A stretch of DNA of 17,101 bases from UBA2979 sp963694535 (GTDB taxonomy: Bacteria; Chloroflexota; Dehalococcoidia; UBA2979): assembly GCA_963694535.1 (NCBI GenBank), contig CAVODE010000039.1, positions 1 through 17,101 of the forward strand. The letters run 5' to 3'. Shown one piece after another: positions 1-7,476 of this stretch. How positions within the stretch are numbered: the stretch's first letter is position 1; each line of letters opens with the position of its first letter. Position numbers and translations under genes: made by a program. A model generated the notes under the pieces. The model had not been told where the DNA came from and did not search any database. It saw only the letters and a list, made by a program, of their open reading frames with translations.

Positions 1-389
1 GGTCTAGGTTTTTCCCCGGTCGGTGGTGAAAATCTGCCATGCCGAATAACGTGTTTTACGCCTTCGATTTCAGACCAGTCATCACCCTGATTTTCAGACG
101 TGAATAATTTTCCATCAATTGTTCCAGCAAAAAGCATACCTGAGGGAGTTATTGCAACAGCTCCGACAGGCTCATTCAATGTTTTGTGCCAGAGTCGTCC
201 ATTGCGGCCATTATGAACCCATGCACCGTCTAAGGATCCGGCAATTCCGATTCCATCATAATAATCAACATCAGTAAAGGCCGACTCATCAACTACAAAT
301 TTTGGTTGTCCACCTGGCTCAAGAGTTAGCAAACCCTCGTCTGTTGCGAGAACAATCCCGATTGGTTCATAAACCCTTTTGCTGATCAT
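1..389 (-). CDS. BNR/Asp-box repeat protein, N-terminal part (cut by window edge)
   Basis: An open frame runs leftward from an ATG at 389-387 to the window edge, giving 129 codons without a stop; the C-terminus lies outside. The protein has short beta-rich repeats: LATDEGLLTL, then a segment SLDGAWVHN, then FAGTIDGKLFTS followed by SENQGDDW, which fits the Asp-box pattern S-x-[DN]-x-G-x-x-W of BNR/sialidase-like beta propellers. No signal peptide is seen, so a cytoplasmic propeller is likelier than a secreted sialidase. It starts 15 bp after the sirtuin stop on the same strand, so the two may be co-transcribed. The ribosome binding site is weak. The function cannot be told from a propeller fold alone; the family covers enzymes, scaffolds and photosystem-assembly-like factors. 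I am sure this is a gene and fairly sure of the repeat type. Confidence 0.75.
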   Translation of the reverse strand, partial: MISKRVYEPIGIVLATDEGLLTLEPGGQPKFVVDESAFTDVDYYDGIGIAGSLDGAWVHNGRNGRLWHKTLNEPVGAVAITPSGMLFAGTIDGKLFTSENQGDDWSEIEGVKHVIRHGRFSPPTGEKPR

Positions 390-404
390 TTATGTGCGTC
401 CAAT

Positions 405-1232
405 TCATTCAATCACGAGATCAAGTTCTTTGATGCGGTCTACAATTAAGGGCAATGCGATCCCGGAAGGTGCTCTGATTACTATTGTGGCATACTCGGA
501 TAGCTGTGTAACCTCAGGGTTAATTTCGATAAGCGGTTTATTATTTTGTATTGCTTCTAGTGGGTATGCGGCAGCGGGATAGACGAGGGCAGACGTGCCA
601 ATAGCCATGAAAACTTCAGATTTTTTCGATTCAATCTGGCTTTTTGCGAGAGCAGCATGGGGAATTAGTTCTCCGAACATAACGGTATCGCTTTTGATTA
701 TGCCGTTGCAGTTACCGATTGTGCAACGTGGTGGTAACAATTTCGGATCGTGGGCGAATTGAGCTTTCGAAAGCCTATCTCCGCACTCAATGCAGCGCAT
801 CCAAAAGCGATTACCATGAATTTCAGTGAGGGATAAGTGGCCGGCTCTTCGATGAAGATCGTCTATATTTTGGGTAATTAGGTGCCTTAAGACACCTAGG
901 TTTTCAAGATTAGCAAGGGCAGTATGTCCTCTATTTGGGGTTGCATTATCTAACGTCTGAGCAAATTCCCCCTTGTCATTGGCGAGCCGGGTATGCCACC
1001 AGTCAAGCGGATCGTCAATAAACCGCTGATATTGATCTAGGGGTGGCTCGCCGTTTTTTGTCCACAGTCCGTCACTTCCTCTAAACGTAGGTATGCCACT
1101 TTCTTTAGATACTCCAGCTCCTGCTAGTGCCACCGTATATGGTCTTGTTTGAAGCAGTGTCGCAACTTTTTCTATGGAGTCGAGAACGTCTAACTCTAAA
1201 GCGGGCTCGTTGTTCTCAAGATGGCTTGCCAT
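405..1232 (-). CDS. Sir2-family NAD-dependent protein deacylase (sirtuin)
   Basis: This is a 275-aa sirtuin, which removes acyl groups from lysines using NAD+. Visible motifs are the NAD-binding GAGVSKESGIPTFRG (residues 38-52), TQNIDDLH (120-127), the catalytic histidine in EIHGN (H139), and a zinc site made of C147-x2-C150 and C170-x4-C175. GTSALVYPAA (212-221) and EINPE (236-240) match the C-terminal NAD-binding part. Desuccinylating bacterial CobB and SIRT5 carry a Y-x2-R pair after the first helix; the nearest match here is W79-x2-R82, so the acid-binding tyrosine looks replaced by tryptophan and the acyl preference is uncertain. It follows aroG by 49 bp and precedes the BNR gene by 15 bp on the same strand. 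An SD-like AAGAG lies rather far upstream of the ATG, so initiation may be weak. Family assignment is secure; substrate is not. Confidence 0.93.
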   Translation of the reverse strand: MASHLENNEPALELDVLDSIEKVATLLQTRPYTVALAGAGVSKESGIPTFRGSDGLWTKNGEPPLDQYQRFIDDPLDWWHTRLANDKGEFAQTLDNATPNRGHTALANLENLGVLRHLITQNIDDLHRRAGHLSLTEIHGNRFWMRCIECGDRLSKAQFAHDPKLLPPRCTIGNCNGIIKSDTVMFGELIPHAALAKSQIESKKSEVFMAIGTSALVYPAAAYPLEAIQNNKPLIEINPEVTQLSEYATIVIRAPSGIALPLIVDRIKELDLVIE

Positions 1233-1281
1233 GGTTTAGAAAACTCTTAAGAATTGATATGTGCAATGTTTCAATGCAGTA

Positions 1282-2337
1282 CTACTCGCTTGCTAATTGC
1301 TTTGCAGCACGAGAAAGTAGCTCAGCTGTTTCATCCCACCCGATGCATGCATCGGTAATACTAACTCCGTATTTGAGGTCGTTAAGATTTTCTGTCAGAG
1401 CCTGATTCCCAGGCGATATAAATGACTCCAACATACAGCCAGCTATATCAGTGTTTCCTTGAAGTCTTTGACTAATTAGGCTTTCAAAAACAATGTGTTC
1501 ATTTTCATGCTTTTTTCCTGCATTCGCATGGGAACAGTCCACTACTAGACGAGGTTGCAATCCAGCGTCAGTCAATATTTTTTGGGCGTTTGCCACTTGA
1601 GCAGCTTCATAATTAGGTCCATCTTCGCCACCACGGAGAACTAAGTGAGCTGAATTATTGCCAGCCGTATTAACGACACTTGTTTGCCCTGAAGTATCGA
1701 TACCAATAAATGCCTGTGCTGCCCTGGCCGCTCTAATCCCATTGACCGCAATGTCGATGCTTCCGCTTGTTGCGTTTTTAAAGCCAACAGGCATCGAGAG
1801 ACCACTTGCCATCTGACGGTGAGTCTGGCTTTCAGTGGTTCTAGCCCCGATAGAGGACCAAGTAACTAGGTCAGCAAGATAAGCCGGGACAATTGGATCT
1901 AAGAATTCCGCACCGGCAGGGAGGCCTTTCTCATTAACAGCTAATAAGATTTTTCGCGCTCGCTCAAGTCCTTCTTTGATGGCGATTTTTCCATTTAAGT
2001 TGGGGTCGTAGATCAACCCTTTCCAGCCGAGAATTGTTCGCGGTTTTTCAAAATAAACTCGCATAACAACACAAATTTGGTCTTTTACTTCCTCAGCAAG
2101 TTTCACGAGCCGGTCCGCATAGTCGAGAGCCGCTTTTTCATCATGCACCGAACAAGGGCCGGCTACAACTAGAAGTCGGGAATCTTTACCACTCAGAATA
2201 TCTTGAACTTGACTTCTTCCGCGGACGATTGTTTTTCGAGCGGTTTCAGTAAGCGGAATCTGGCTCGCAAGTTCATCGGGGGTAGGCAGTTTCTCTGTAC
2301 TAACTACTCTCAAGTCTGACGTTGTTTCGGTTGTCAT
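1282..2337 (-). CDS. aroG: 3-deoxy-7-phosphoheptulonate synthase (DAHP synthase, class I AroFGH type)
   Basis: This 351-aa enzyme condenses phosphoenolpyruvate with erythrose 4-phosphate, the first step of the shikimate pathway to aromatic amino acids. Length and motifs match the E. coli AroF/G/H class: AGPCSVHD (59-66), RVYFEKPRT (93-101), GWKGL, GARTTESQTHR (164-174), VGFKN (184-188), DCSHANAGK (267-275), and YGVSITDACIGWDET (323-337). The expected metal ligands are present as C62, H270, E304 and D329. The N-terminal extension (about residues 1-55), which carries allosteric feedback sites in this class, is full length, so control by an aromatic amino acid is plausible, but which one cannot be read by eye. 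The symbol aroG is used for the family; aroF or aroH would be equally valid. It lies 133 bp downstream of rimM and probably has its own promoter; SD-like AAAGGG sits in the leader. No other aromatic pathway gene is nearby. Confidence 0.96.
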   Translation of the reverse strand: MTTETTSDLRVVSTEKLPTPDELASQIPLTETARKTIVRGRSQVQDILSGKDSRLLVVAGPCSVHDEKAALDYADRLVKLAEEVKDQICVVMRVYFEKPRTILGWKGLIYDPNLNGKIAIKEGLERARKILLAVNEKGLPAGAEFLDPIVPAYLADLVTWSSIGARTTESQTHRQMASGLSMPVGFKNATSGSIDIAVNGIRAARAAQAFIGIDTSGQTSVVNTAGNNSAHLVLRGGEDGPNYEAAQVANAQKILTDAGLQPRLVVDCSHANAGKKHENEHIVFESLISQRLQGNTDIAGCMLESFISPGNQALTENLNDLKYGVSITDACIGWDETAELLSRAAKQLASE

Positions 2338-2470
2338 AGGGCTGGGGTCCCTTTCTTATATATTAAGCAAGTTTGGCAGCGTTTACCTACTCCAAACAAC
2401 TAGGACTGGAATTATCCCATATTATTCGCCCGCGCGAAACACCTTACCAAAAGACCGCATATTAAAAAAA

Positions 2471-2974
2471 CTAATTGAATAAGCCGGTATCTGACCTAAT
2501 AATCAAGGATTTATCTTCTATTTTCGTCTCTATTATGACTGATGCTAGTGCGGGAATTAGCACATCCTTCCCAGTGTTTCCCCTTATCACATAAACATCG
2601 TTGGCCCCAGTTTGTAAAACCTCGATGACCTCGCCTACTACTTCATCATCATCTGTAGAGACTGTTAGTCCGACTATGTCATGGATGTAAAAGATATCTT
2701 CTGGCAACTCCGGAAGATCTTTTTCTAATATTTCTATTAGGGATCCTTTCAGAGATTCAACAGAAGTTCTTGTGGTGAAAGATGAAAATTGAATCACTGG
2801 AACTTTACCCACAACTTTCGCGTCAGTGATGGTCACGCATAGATTACCAATGAATACTTTTTGTCTGGGCTGTAGTCTTTCGGAATTTGACGTGAGAGGA
2901 GTTACCTTGACGTGACCTTTAATTCCCCACGGACTATTTATTTCTCCAACAGCCACGCGGTTTGGGTCTGACAT
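2471..2974 (-). CDS. rimM: 16S rRNA processing / 30S maturation factor RimM
   Basis: This 167-aa protein is RimM, which binds ribosomal protein S19 and helps mature the 3' domain of the 30S subunit. The N-terminal RimM domain shows VAVGEINSPWGIKGHVKVTPLT (start at residue 7, key G10, P15, G17, G20, K23, PLT 26-28). The C-terminal PRC-barrel half shows YIHDIVGLTV (96-105), GEVIEVLQTGANDVYVI (114-130) and VLIPAL (138-143). Length is typical. It is the last gene of ffh-rpsP-khpA-rimM, 31 bp after khpA; no clear Shine-Dalgarno precedes the ATG, which suggests translation depends on coupling or weak initiation. The usual next genes trmD and rplS are absent; aroG follows instead. A run of T residues on the coding strand directly after the stop (2470-2464) has no obvious stem before it. 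Confidence 0.95.
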   Translation of the reverse strand: MSDPNRVAVGEINSPWGIKGHVKVTPLTSNSERLQPRQKVFIGNLCVTITDAKVVGKVPVIQFSSFTTRTSVESLKGSLIEILEKDLPELPEDIFYIHDIVGLTVSTDDDEVVGEVIEVLQTGANDVYVIRGNTGKDVLIPALASVIIETKIEDKSLIIRSDTGLFN

Positions 2975-3005
2975 AACGCTAAGTTACTTGAAAACAGGTC
3001 AAACT

Positions 3006-3233
3006 CTATTCGATGCTAAGGCTCGCTCTGACACCAGCTCGAGTCGCTGCCGCTTGTAAAATTGACCTAAGAGCATATGCGCAGCGACCTTCTCTACCTA
3101 TAACACGACCCTTATCTTCATCATTAACGAAGAGATGAAATGATACTCGCCTCCCTTGGTGAACTTCTTCCACTCGTACGTCCTCTGGGTGTTCGGCTAA
3201 AGCGCGAGCAAGGTATTCGATTAATGCTTTCAT
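3006..3233 (-). CDS. khpA: KH-domain RNA-binding protein KhpA
   Basis: This 75-aa protein is a single small KH domain of the KhpA (YlqC) family, which binds RNA, often together with KhpB, and affects cell elongation and division in some Gram-positive bacteria. The RNA-binding GxxG loop is GREG (46-49) inside KGRVIGREGRCAYALRSIL; most relatives have GKQG or GKxG, so the lysine is an arginine here. N-terminal helix LIEYLARALAEHPEDV is typical. A good Shine-Dalgarno GAGGAA lies about seven bases before the ATG. Its position between rpsP (38 bp) and rimM (31 bp) is the classic conserved order and strongly supports the call. Confidence 0.93.
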   Translation of the reverse strand: MKALIEYLARALAEHPEDVRVEEVHQGRRVSFHLFVNDEDKGRVIGREGRCAYALRSILQAAATRAGVRASLSIE

Positions 3234-3271
3234 AGAATTTTCCTCAATTTAAATAGGGCTTAGTTTCTGTC

Positions 3272-3658
3272 TTATTCTGAATCAGTTGTTTCGCCAGTGG
3301 GTTCATCAGCTGATGGCTCAACTGATGCCTCAGGTTCGGCGTCCAATTCAGCCTGAGCTGCTTCAGCAGCTTGTCGCTCAGCTCGACTGGGTCTGCTAGG
3401 TCGTTTTGGTGGTTCAGTTTCAATAATTCCGTGCTTAAATAGTAAACGATGAACCGTTTCAGTTGGCTGAGCTCCTAATGCTATCCAATGCTCTACTCGC
3501 TCTTTTTTAACTTCAAGCGTGATCGGGTCAGTTAACGGGTTATAGTGCCCTAAATTTTCAATGAACTTCCCATCACGAGGCGCTAGGCGGTCTGCCACAA
3601 CGACTCTATACGACGGTTGGTTTTTTTTGCCCCCGCGGCGCAGCCTGATCCTTAACAT
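3272..3658 (-). CDS. rpsP: 30S ribosomal protein S16 with acidic C-terminal extension
   Basis: Residues 1-80 are a standard bacterial S16, a primary 16S rRNA-binding protein: MLRIRLRRGGKKNQPSYRVV (1-20), ADRLAPRDGKFIENLGHYNP (22-41) and an alpha-helical end with GAQPTETVHRLLFKHG (62-77). From about residue 84 a proline/arginine stretch (PKRPSRPSRAER) is followed by a low-complexity Ala/Glu-rich acidic tail to residue 128. S16 is usually about 80-90 residues, so the tail is an extension of roughly 40. A clear AAGGAA Shine-Dalgarno lies eight bases before the ATG. It follows ffh by 90 bp and precedes khpA by 38 bp. The core call is secure; the tail's role is unknown. Confidence 0.96.
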   Translation of the reverse strand: MLRIRLRRGGKKNQPSYRVVVADRLAPRDGKFIENLGHYNPLTDPITLEVKKERVEHWIALGAQPTETVHRLLFKHGIIETEPPKRPSRPSRAERQAAEAAQAELDAEPEASVEPSADEPTGETTDSE

Positions 3659-3748
3659 TATTTTAATTCCTTCATCTTAAGCAATGATTCAACAGAATAC
3701 CAATTCTATGGCTTCTTTGTCATAAGGTCCTGTACCGGTGTTTTATTC

Positions 3749-5089
3749 TCATAAACCAAGTTTACGCAACATACTATTTCCAGCTTTACCAGAACCTCCT
3801 GCCATGGCTTGCATCAGCATCTTACTTTGTTTGAATTCGTTCAGTAGTTTGTTTACATCTGAGGCGCCAACGCCTGATCCCTTTGCTATCCTCTTTCTTC
3901 GCGACCCATTAATCGCGTCAGGGTTTTTTCTCTCGAAAGGAGTCATGGAACGAATAATCCCCTCTCTTCTTCGGAACTCATTATCACTGAATTCAACTGA
4001 GCCCATTTGTGATTTTAGCCCTGAAGCGCCAGGAATCATATCCATTAAACCAGAAAGCGAACCCATATTTTTTATTTGTTCGATATGTTCTAAGAAATCT
4101 TCAAGATCGATTGTTCCGTCACGCATTTTTTTCGCAACTTTTTTGGAATCAATCTCTGGTGCGGATTTTTTCGCTTTTTCTACTAATGAAGCAACATCTC
4201 CCATACCTAATAACCGTGAAGCAAACCTCTCGGGGTGAAATTCCTCGAGTGCTGATAATTCTTCACCTACCGTAATAAATTTTATTGGCAGTCCTGTAAC
4301 TGATTTAACAGAGAGTAAGGAACCACCTCTCGCATCTGAATCAAGTTTGGTTACTACGATTCCGGTTCCTTCCAAAGCTTCATGCATTGCACCGGCTAGG
4401 TTTACAGCCTCTTGTCCCATCATGGCGTCGACAACTAGGAGAAGTTCAGTTGGATCTACTGCGTCGGCTAGTTCCGCTAACGCATCCGCCTGTTCATCCG
4501 TGAAATCTACTATTCCGCTGGAATCCACAATTATTACATCTGCATTATTTTGTCGAGCACTAAGTAATCCACGCTTGGCAACTTCACTGCTTTTTGATTT
4601 GTTATTTTCAACGTAGCAGGGCACATCTAAAGTATTTGCAATTGCCTGGAGCTGTTCAGATGCTGCCACACGCTCAAAGTCGGTTGATATCAGGTGCGGT
4701 CTTAAATCTTGTTCCTTAAAATGGAGGGCAATTCTCCCGCATAAGGTTGTTTTGCCGCTTCCTTTTGACCCAACTATGAGAATCCGAGTGGGCCCATCAG
4801 ACTCTCGTTTTATGGAGTGGGTATCTGTACCAAGTGAGTCAATTAAAGCTTCATGGACAGCTGCGGCGACTTGCTGACCGGGGGCAATAGAATTGATCAG
4901 TTCGGCACCTTGTACTCGATTCCGAACACTATCAAGAAACTCACGAACTACTTTGAAGTGTACATCTGCTTCTAGCATCGCAACGCGAATATCTCTTAGT
5001 ATTGAATCAAGATCTTCATCTCGGATCCGCCCGCTGCCACGCAGTTTCCCTAGCGAATGTTGCAATTTTTCCGATAACGAGTCAAGCAT
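3749..5089 (-). CDS. ffh: Signal recognition particle protein Ffh (SRP54) with altered GTPase motifs
   Basis: This 446-aa protein is Ffh, the GTPase that binds 4.5S RNA and signal sequences and hands ribosomes to FtsY at the membrane. The N domain carries AMLEADVHF (37-45). The G domain spans about 95-295, with GSKGSGKTT (107-115), STDFERVAASEQL (135-147), VDSSGI (188-193), VVDAMMGQEA (219-228), TKLDSDARGG (247-256) and FHPERFASRLLGMGDV (284-299). The M domain follows, with GLMDMIPG and the RNA-binding RRKRIAKGSG (397-406). Compared with the usual GLQGxGKTT, DxYRPAA and DTAGR, it has K109 for the G1 glutamine, E139 for the aromatic before the catalytic arginine, and SSGI in place of TAGR, so the second arginine is lost. 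D137 and R140 are kept. The frame is intact and the M domain is well conserved, so this is not a decaying gene. It heads the rpsP-khpA-rimM operon. Confidence 0.95.
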   Translation of the reverse strand: MLDSLSEKLQHSLGKLRGSGRIRDEDLDSILRDIRVAMLEADVHFKVVREFLDSVRNRVQGAELINSIAPGQQVAAAVHEALIDSLGTDTHSIKRESDGPTRILIVGSKGSGKTTLCGRIALHFKEQDLRPHLISTDFERVAASEQLQAIANTLDVPCYVENNKSKSSEVAKRGLLSARQNNADVIIVDSSGIVDFTDEQADALAELADAVDPTELLLVVDAMMGQEAVNLAGAMHEALEGTGIVVTKLDSDARGGSLLSVKSVTGLPIKFITVGEELSALEEFHPERFASRLLGMGDVASLVEKAKKSAPEIDSKKVAKKMRDGTIDLEDFLEHIEQIKNMGSLSGLMDMIPGASGLKSQMGSVEFSDNEFRRREGIIRSMTPFERKNPDAINGSRRKRIAKGSGVGASDVNKLLNEFKQSKMLMQAMAGGSGKAGNSMLRKLGL

Positions 5090-5179
5090 TTAAGTCTCTT
5101 GGTGAATGAATCTTTTGTAATTTGTTATTTAGATTCTAACAGTCTTTAAATTAGTCTATGCGCTATGCTCGAGAAATTC

Positions 5180-5255
<76 letters not shown>

Positions 5256-5274
5256 GAAGTCAAAATTTAGCTAA

Positions 5275-5502
5275 TTATAATCTATTTTTCTGGCGATTTA
5301 CAAGCTCGGTGTTGGGCTCCCAAAGCCCACATTCAGTTTCAAGATCTTCTAGGAACGGGCCGACACAGTCCTTGTCGTCTCTGACTATGTGTGTACACAG
5401 CATAGCGTAAGGATCAGGGCGTTCGCGATCGATGGTTCTTTTTAAGTGCTTGCAATCGATCGCATATTTTTCTGCACCACGATCAGTGCTTCCTAAGTTC
5501 AT
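5275..5502 (-). CDS. Small cysteine-containing hypothetical protein
   Basis: This is a 75-aa ORF I do not recognise. It is charged and balanced in composition, unlike a shadow frame, and has four cysteines (C17, C36, C46, C58) plus H19 and H38, arranged as C-x-H twice; a small metal-binding fold is possible but unproven. The ATG has AGGA with seven bases spacing (TTAGGATGAGCCT). It lies convergent to tRNA-Ala and divergent from the MFS gene, 67 bp away, with a 12-bp palindrome between them. The rightward frame through here overlaps the tRNA and is not coding. I think it is more likely real than not. Confidence 0.55.
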   Translation of the reverse strand: MNLGSTDRGAEKYAIDCKHLKRTIDRERPDPYAMLCTHIVRDDKDCVGPFLEDLETECGLWEPNTELVNRQKNRL

Positions 5503-5529
5503 AGGCTCATCCTAATACCATATAGTTTT

Positions 5530-5541
5530 AGCGTGCACGCT
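5530..5541. promoter_or_regulatory. 12-bp perfect palindrome in a divergent promoter region
   Basis: AGCGTGCACGCT is its own reverse complement. It sits midway in the 67-bp gap between the small leftward ORF (start 5502) and the MFS gene (start 5570), where it would overlap the -35 zone of both possible promoters. Such a site is typical of a dimeric repressor operator, but no regulator gene is adjacent and the binding protein is unknown. Confidence 0.4.
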
Positions 5542-5557
5542 CTATTCAAATCGCGCT

Positions 5558-5563
5558 TACTAT
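5558..5563 (+). promoter_or_regulatory. Candidate -10 element of the MFS gene (possibly leaderless)
   Basis: TACTAT ends six bases before the MFS start codon at 5570, so transcription would begin at or next to the A of the ATG. No Shine-Dalgarno is seen in the 20 bases upstream, which agrees with a leaderless mRNA. There is no good -35 hexamer, so confidence is low. Confidence 0.3.
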
Positions 5564-5569
5564 TCATTT

Positions 5570-7432
5570 ATGAATCTATCTGAGGAAAGCGATTCGATTC
5601 AATCTACCACAAATCCTGCAGGGATCTTTTACGGCTGGTGGATAGTTGGGGGAGCGTTAGTTGCTCAGATGGTGGCTGTTTCGATAATGTCGAGCAGTAG
5701 TGGAATTTTCCTACCCTTCATGACCGAAGAGCTTGGTTGGACTCAAACTGAGTTCACTTTGGGCGTCACCTTGGGCTCTATTTCGACTGCTTTGGCCGGT
5801 GGTGTGGTTGGTTTTTTGTTAGATCGATGGGGTCCGAGAGGCTTGATGATCGCGGGTGCTACTCTCGTTGGATTGTCACTTATTTATTTAAGTAGAATTA
5901 ATACACTACTCGAATGGTTTCTAATTCGAGGAGTTGTTTCAAGTCTAGGCTTGGCACTCGCTGGGAATCTTGTACTTAATGTAGTAATAGCAAAATGGTT
6001 TGTTTCTAGGCGTGCGTGGGCAATCTCAATTGCCTCGACCGGCGTTTCGGCTGCTCAGTTCACTGGAATCTTATTGGTTTGGTTGATTTCAACGATAGGC
6101 TGGCGAGATTCATGGATTGTTTTAGGTATAGTAACCTGGTTGGTTTTATATCCAGTTGCACTGATGATGCGTCGCCAGCCGGAAGACCATGGGTTACTGC
6201 CTGATGGCGCTATCGAGGGCGATGCTTCCAGTGAACATCGAATCCAACTCGCTCGAGAAGATGCGCGAAATTCATTGACTGCTCGAGAAGCCGCTAAGAC
6301 TCTTTCTTTGTGGACTCTTCAAATAGGGTTTTCATTTGGTTTAATGGGGTTGATGGCTGGACTATTTTTCTTAATTCCGTTTATGACATTGCATGGTTTT
6401 ACATTTCAACAGGCGGGCATAGCCATGCTATTTCAAGGTCTATCAGCGCTGACGTCTAAATTTGTTTGGCCGGTGTTGATGGGTAAAATCGGGGCCCGTC
6501 TATCGACACTAGTTGCTTTCACTATTGCTGCTATGGGTATGGCTTTAATGGTAATTGTTGGACCGACGCAGCAATTCGTTCCATTTGTTTTGGTAACCAT
6601 GCTTTGGGGATTTGGGATCGGCGCACAAATCCCATTACAGGAATCTTTGATGGCGTCATATTTTGGGCGAGCTCATCTAGGAGCAGTGCGGGGAATTTCT
6701 ACACCCATTAGCCAAGCTTTCGGTATATCAGCTCCAATTGCAGTGGCTTTTTATTTTGATCGCGTTGGGAATTATGACGGAATTTATTTGGCTCTTGCTG
6801 GAGGGTTTATCGTCGGTGCGCTTTTGGTGATGAGCTCGCGGAAACCGGTGAAGCCAGTGCAAGGGAAAGATGCACAGGTCATCGCGACGGAACCTGATGA
6901 TCATGGACCAACGGAGACTGGTAACGCTTGGCCTGCGGTCACACAGAGTCTAGATGTTGATAAAACGAAGGTAATACACCAGACCTTGACTGATAAGTTT
7001 GAATCCAAAAATGACGAGACTGAATCCGCGCAGAGTTTCAATACGTCGAATCCAGAAAAAGATTACATGAGTTCAGGTATGTCTAGTCGAGCGAGACTAT
7101 TGGACGGGCAGAAATTTGATTATGGTTTTCAAGCAACAGATTTGAACTCGAAGGCGGTAGGTGCAGAATCAAAAAAAGACCGCAAAGTCGAGATGGCGGC
7201 CGAGGCACGTAAGAAGCAATACGCTGAGACAGGTGACGCAGTGGACTCAGTTTCTTCGAGCGACTACGGGCGTGAAATCGAGTTACGTTCAAGCGAACAT
7301 CCACTTGCTAGGTTATCGAAGTTTATTAGTCCCCAAGATCAACGAATCAAGGAAATTTTGCCTGCTGCAGCTGTGGCCGTAGCCGCATCAGTCGCTGTAG
7401 TCGCTATATTTAGAATGAAGAAACCAAAGTAG
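5570..7432 (+). CDS. MFS transporter (OFA/monocarboxylate-like) with 190-residue C-terminal extension and extra TM helix
   Basis: Residues 18-423 are a 12-helix major facilitator carrier. YGWWIVGGALVAQ (21-33) at helix 1, GFLLDRWGPRG (81-91, the MFS motif A between helices 2 and 3), the W-rich helix 5-6 and the loop at 200-245 resemble oxalate/formate and monocarboxylate carriers; the substrate is not readable. After helix 12 comes a hydrophilic, probably disordered stretch (425-590) rich in D, E, S, T and K. It ends in an Ala/Val-rich hydrophobic segment (597-614) and a basic FRMKKPK terminus, which looks like a 13th membrane helix. MFS proteins of this family are usually about 400-450 aa, so the tail is unusual. 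The frame is intact. The gene lacks a Shine-Dalgarno and may be leaderless. The ketosynthase follows 44 bp downstream and may be co-transcribed. Confidence 0.9.
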   Translation: MNLSEESDSIQSTTNPAGIFYGWWIVGGALVAQMVAVSIMSSSSGIFLPFMTEELGWTQTEFTLGVTLGSISTALAGGVVGFLLDRWGPRGLMIAGATLVGLSLIYLSRINTLLEWFLIRGVVSSLGLALAGNLVLNVVIAKWFVSRRAWAISIASTGVSAAQFTGILLVWLISTIGWRDSWIVLGIVTWLVLYPVALMMRRQPEDHGLLPDGAIEGDASSEHRIQLAREDARNSLTAREAAKTLSLWTLQIGFSFGLMGLMAGLFFLIPFMTLHGFTFQQAGIAMLFQGLSALTSKFVWPVLMGKIGARLSTLVAFTIAAMGMALMVIVGPTQQFVPFVLVTMLWGFGIGAQIPLQESLMASYFGRAHLGAVRGISTPISQAFGISAPIAVAFYFDRVGNYDGIYLALAGGFIVGALLVMSSRKPVKPVQGKDAQVIATEPDDHGPTETGNAWPAVTQSLDVDKTKVIHQTLTDKFESKNDETESAQSFNTSNPEKDYMSSGMSSRARLLDGQKFDYGFQATDLNSKAVGAESKKDRKVEMAAEARKKQYAETGDAVDSVSSSDYGREIELRSSEHPLARLSKFISPQDQRIKEILPAAAVAVAASVAVVAIFRMKKPK

Positions 7433-7476
7433 GATTGGTCAGGCGAGCGTTTATTGAAATGAAAGAGAGATTATGA

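Noticed and set aside
2425..2438. TTCGC-N4-GCGAA hairpin as terminator of the rimM operon
   Set aside because: On the transcribed strand the T-run comes before the hairpin, not after it, so it does not fit a rho-independent terminator.
3749..5089. Ffh as a decaying pseudogene
   Set aside because: The frame is open over the full 446 codons, and the M domain, G4 core and G5 region are well conserved, which does not suit decay.
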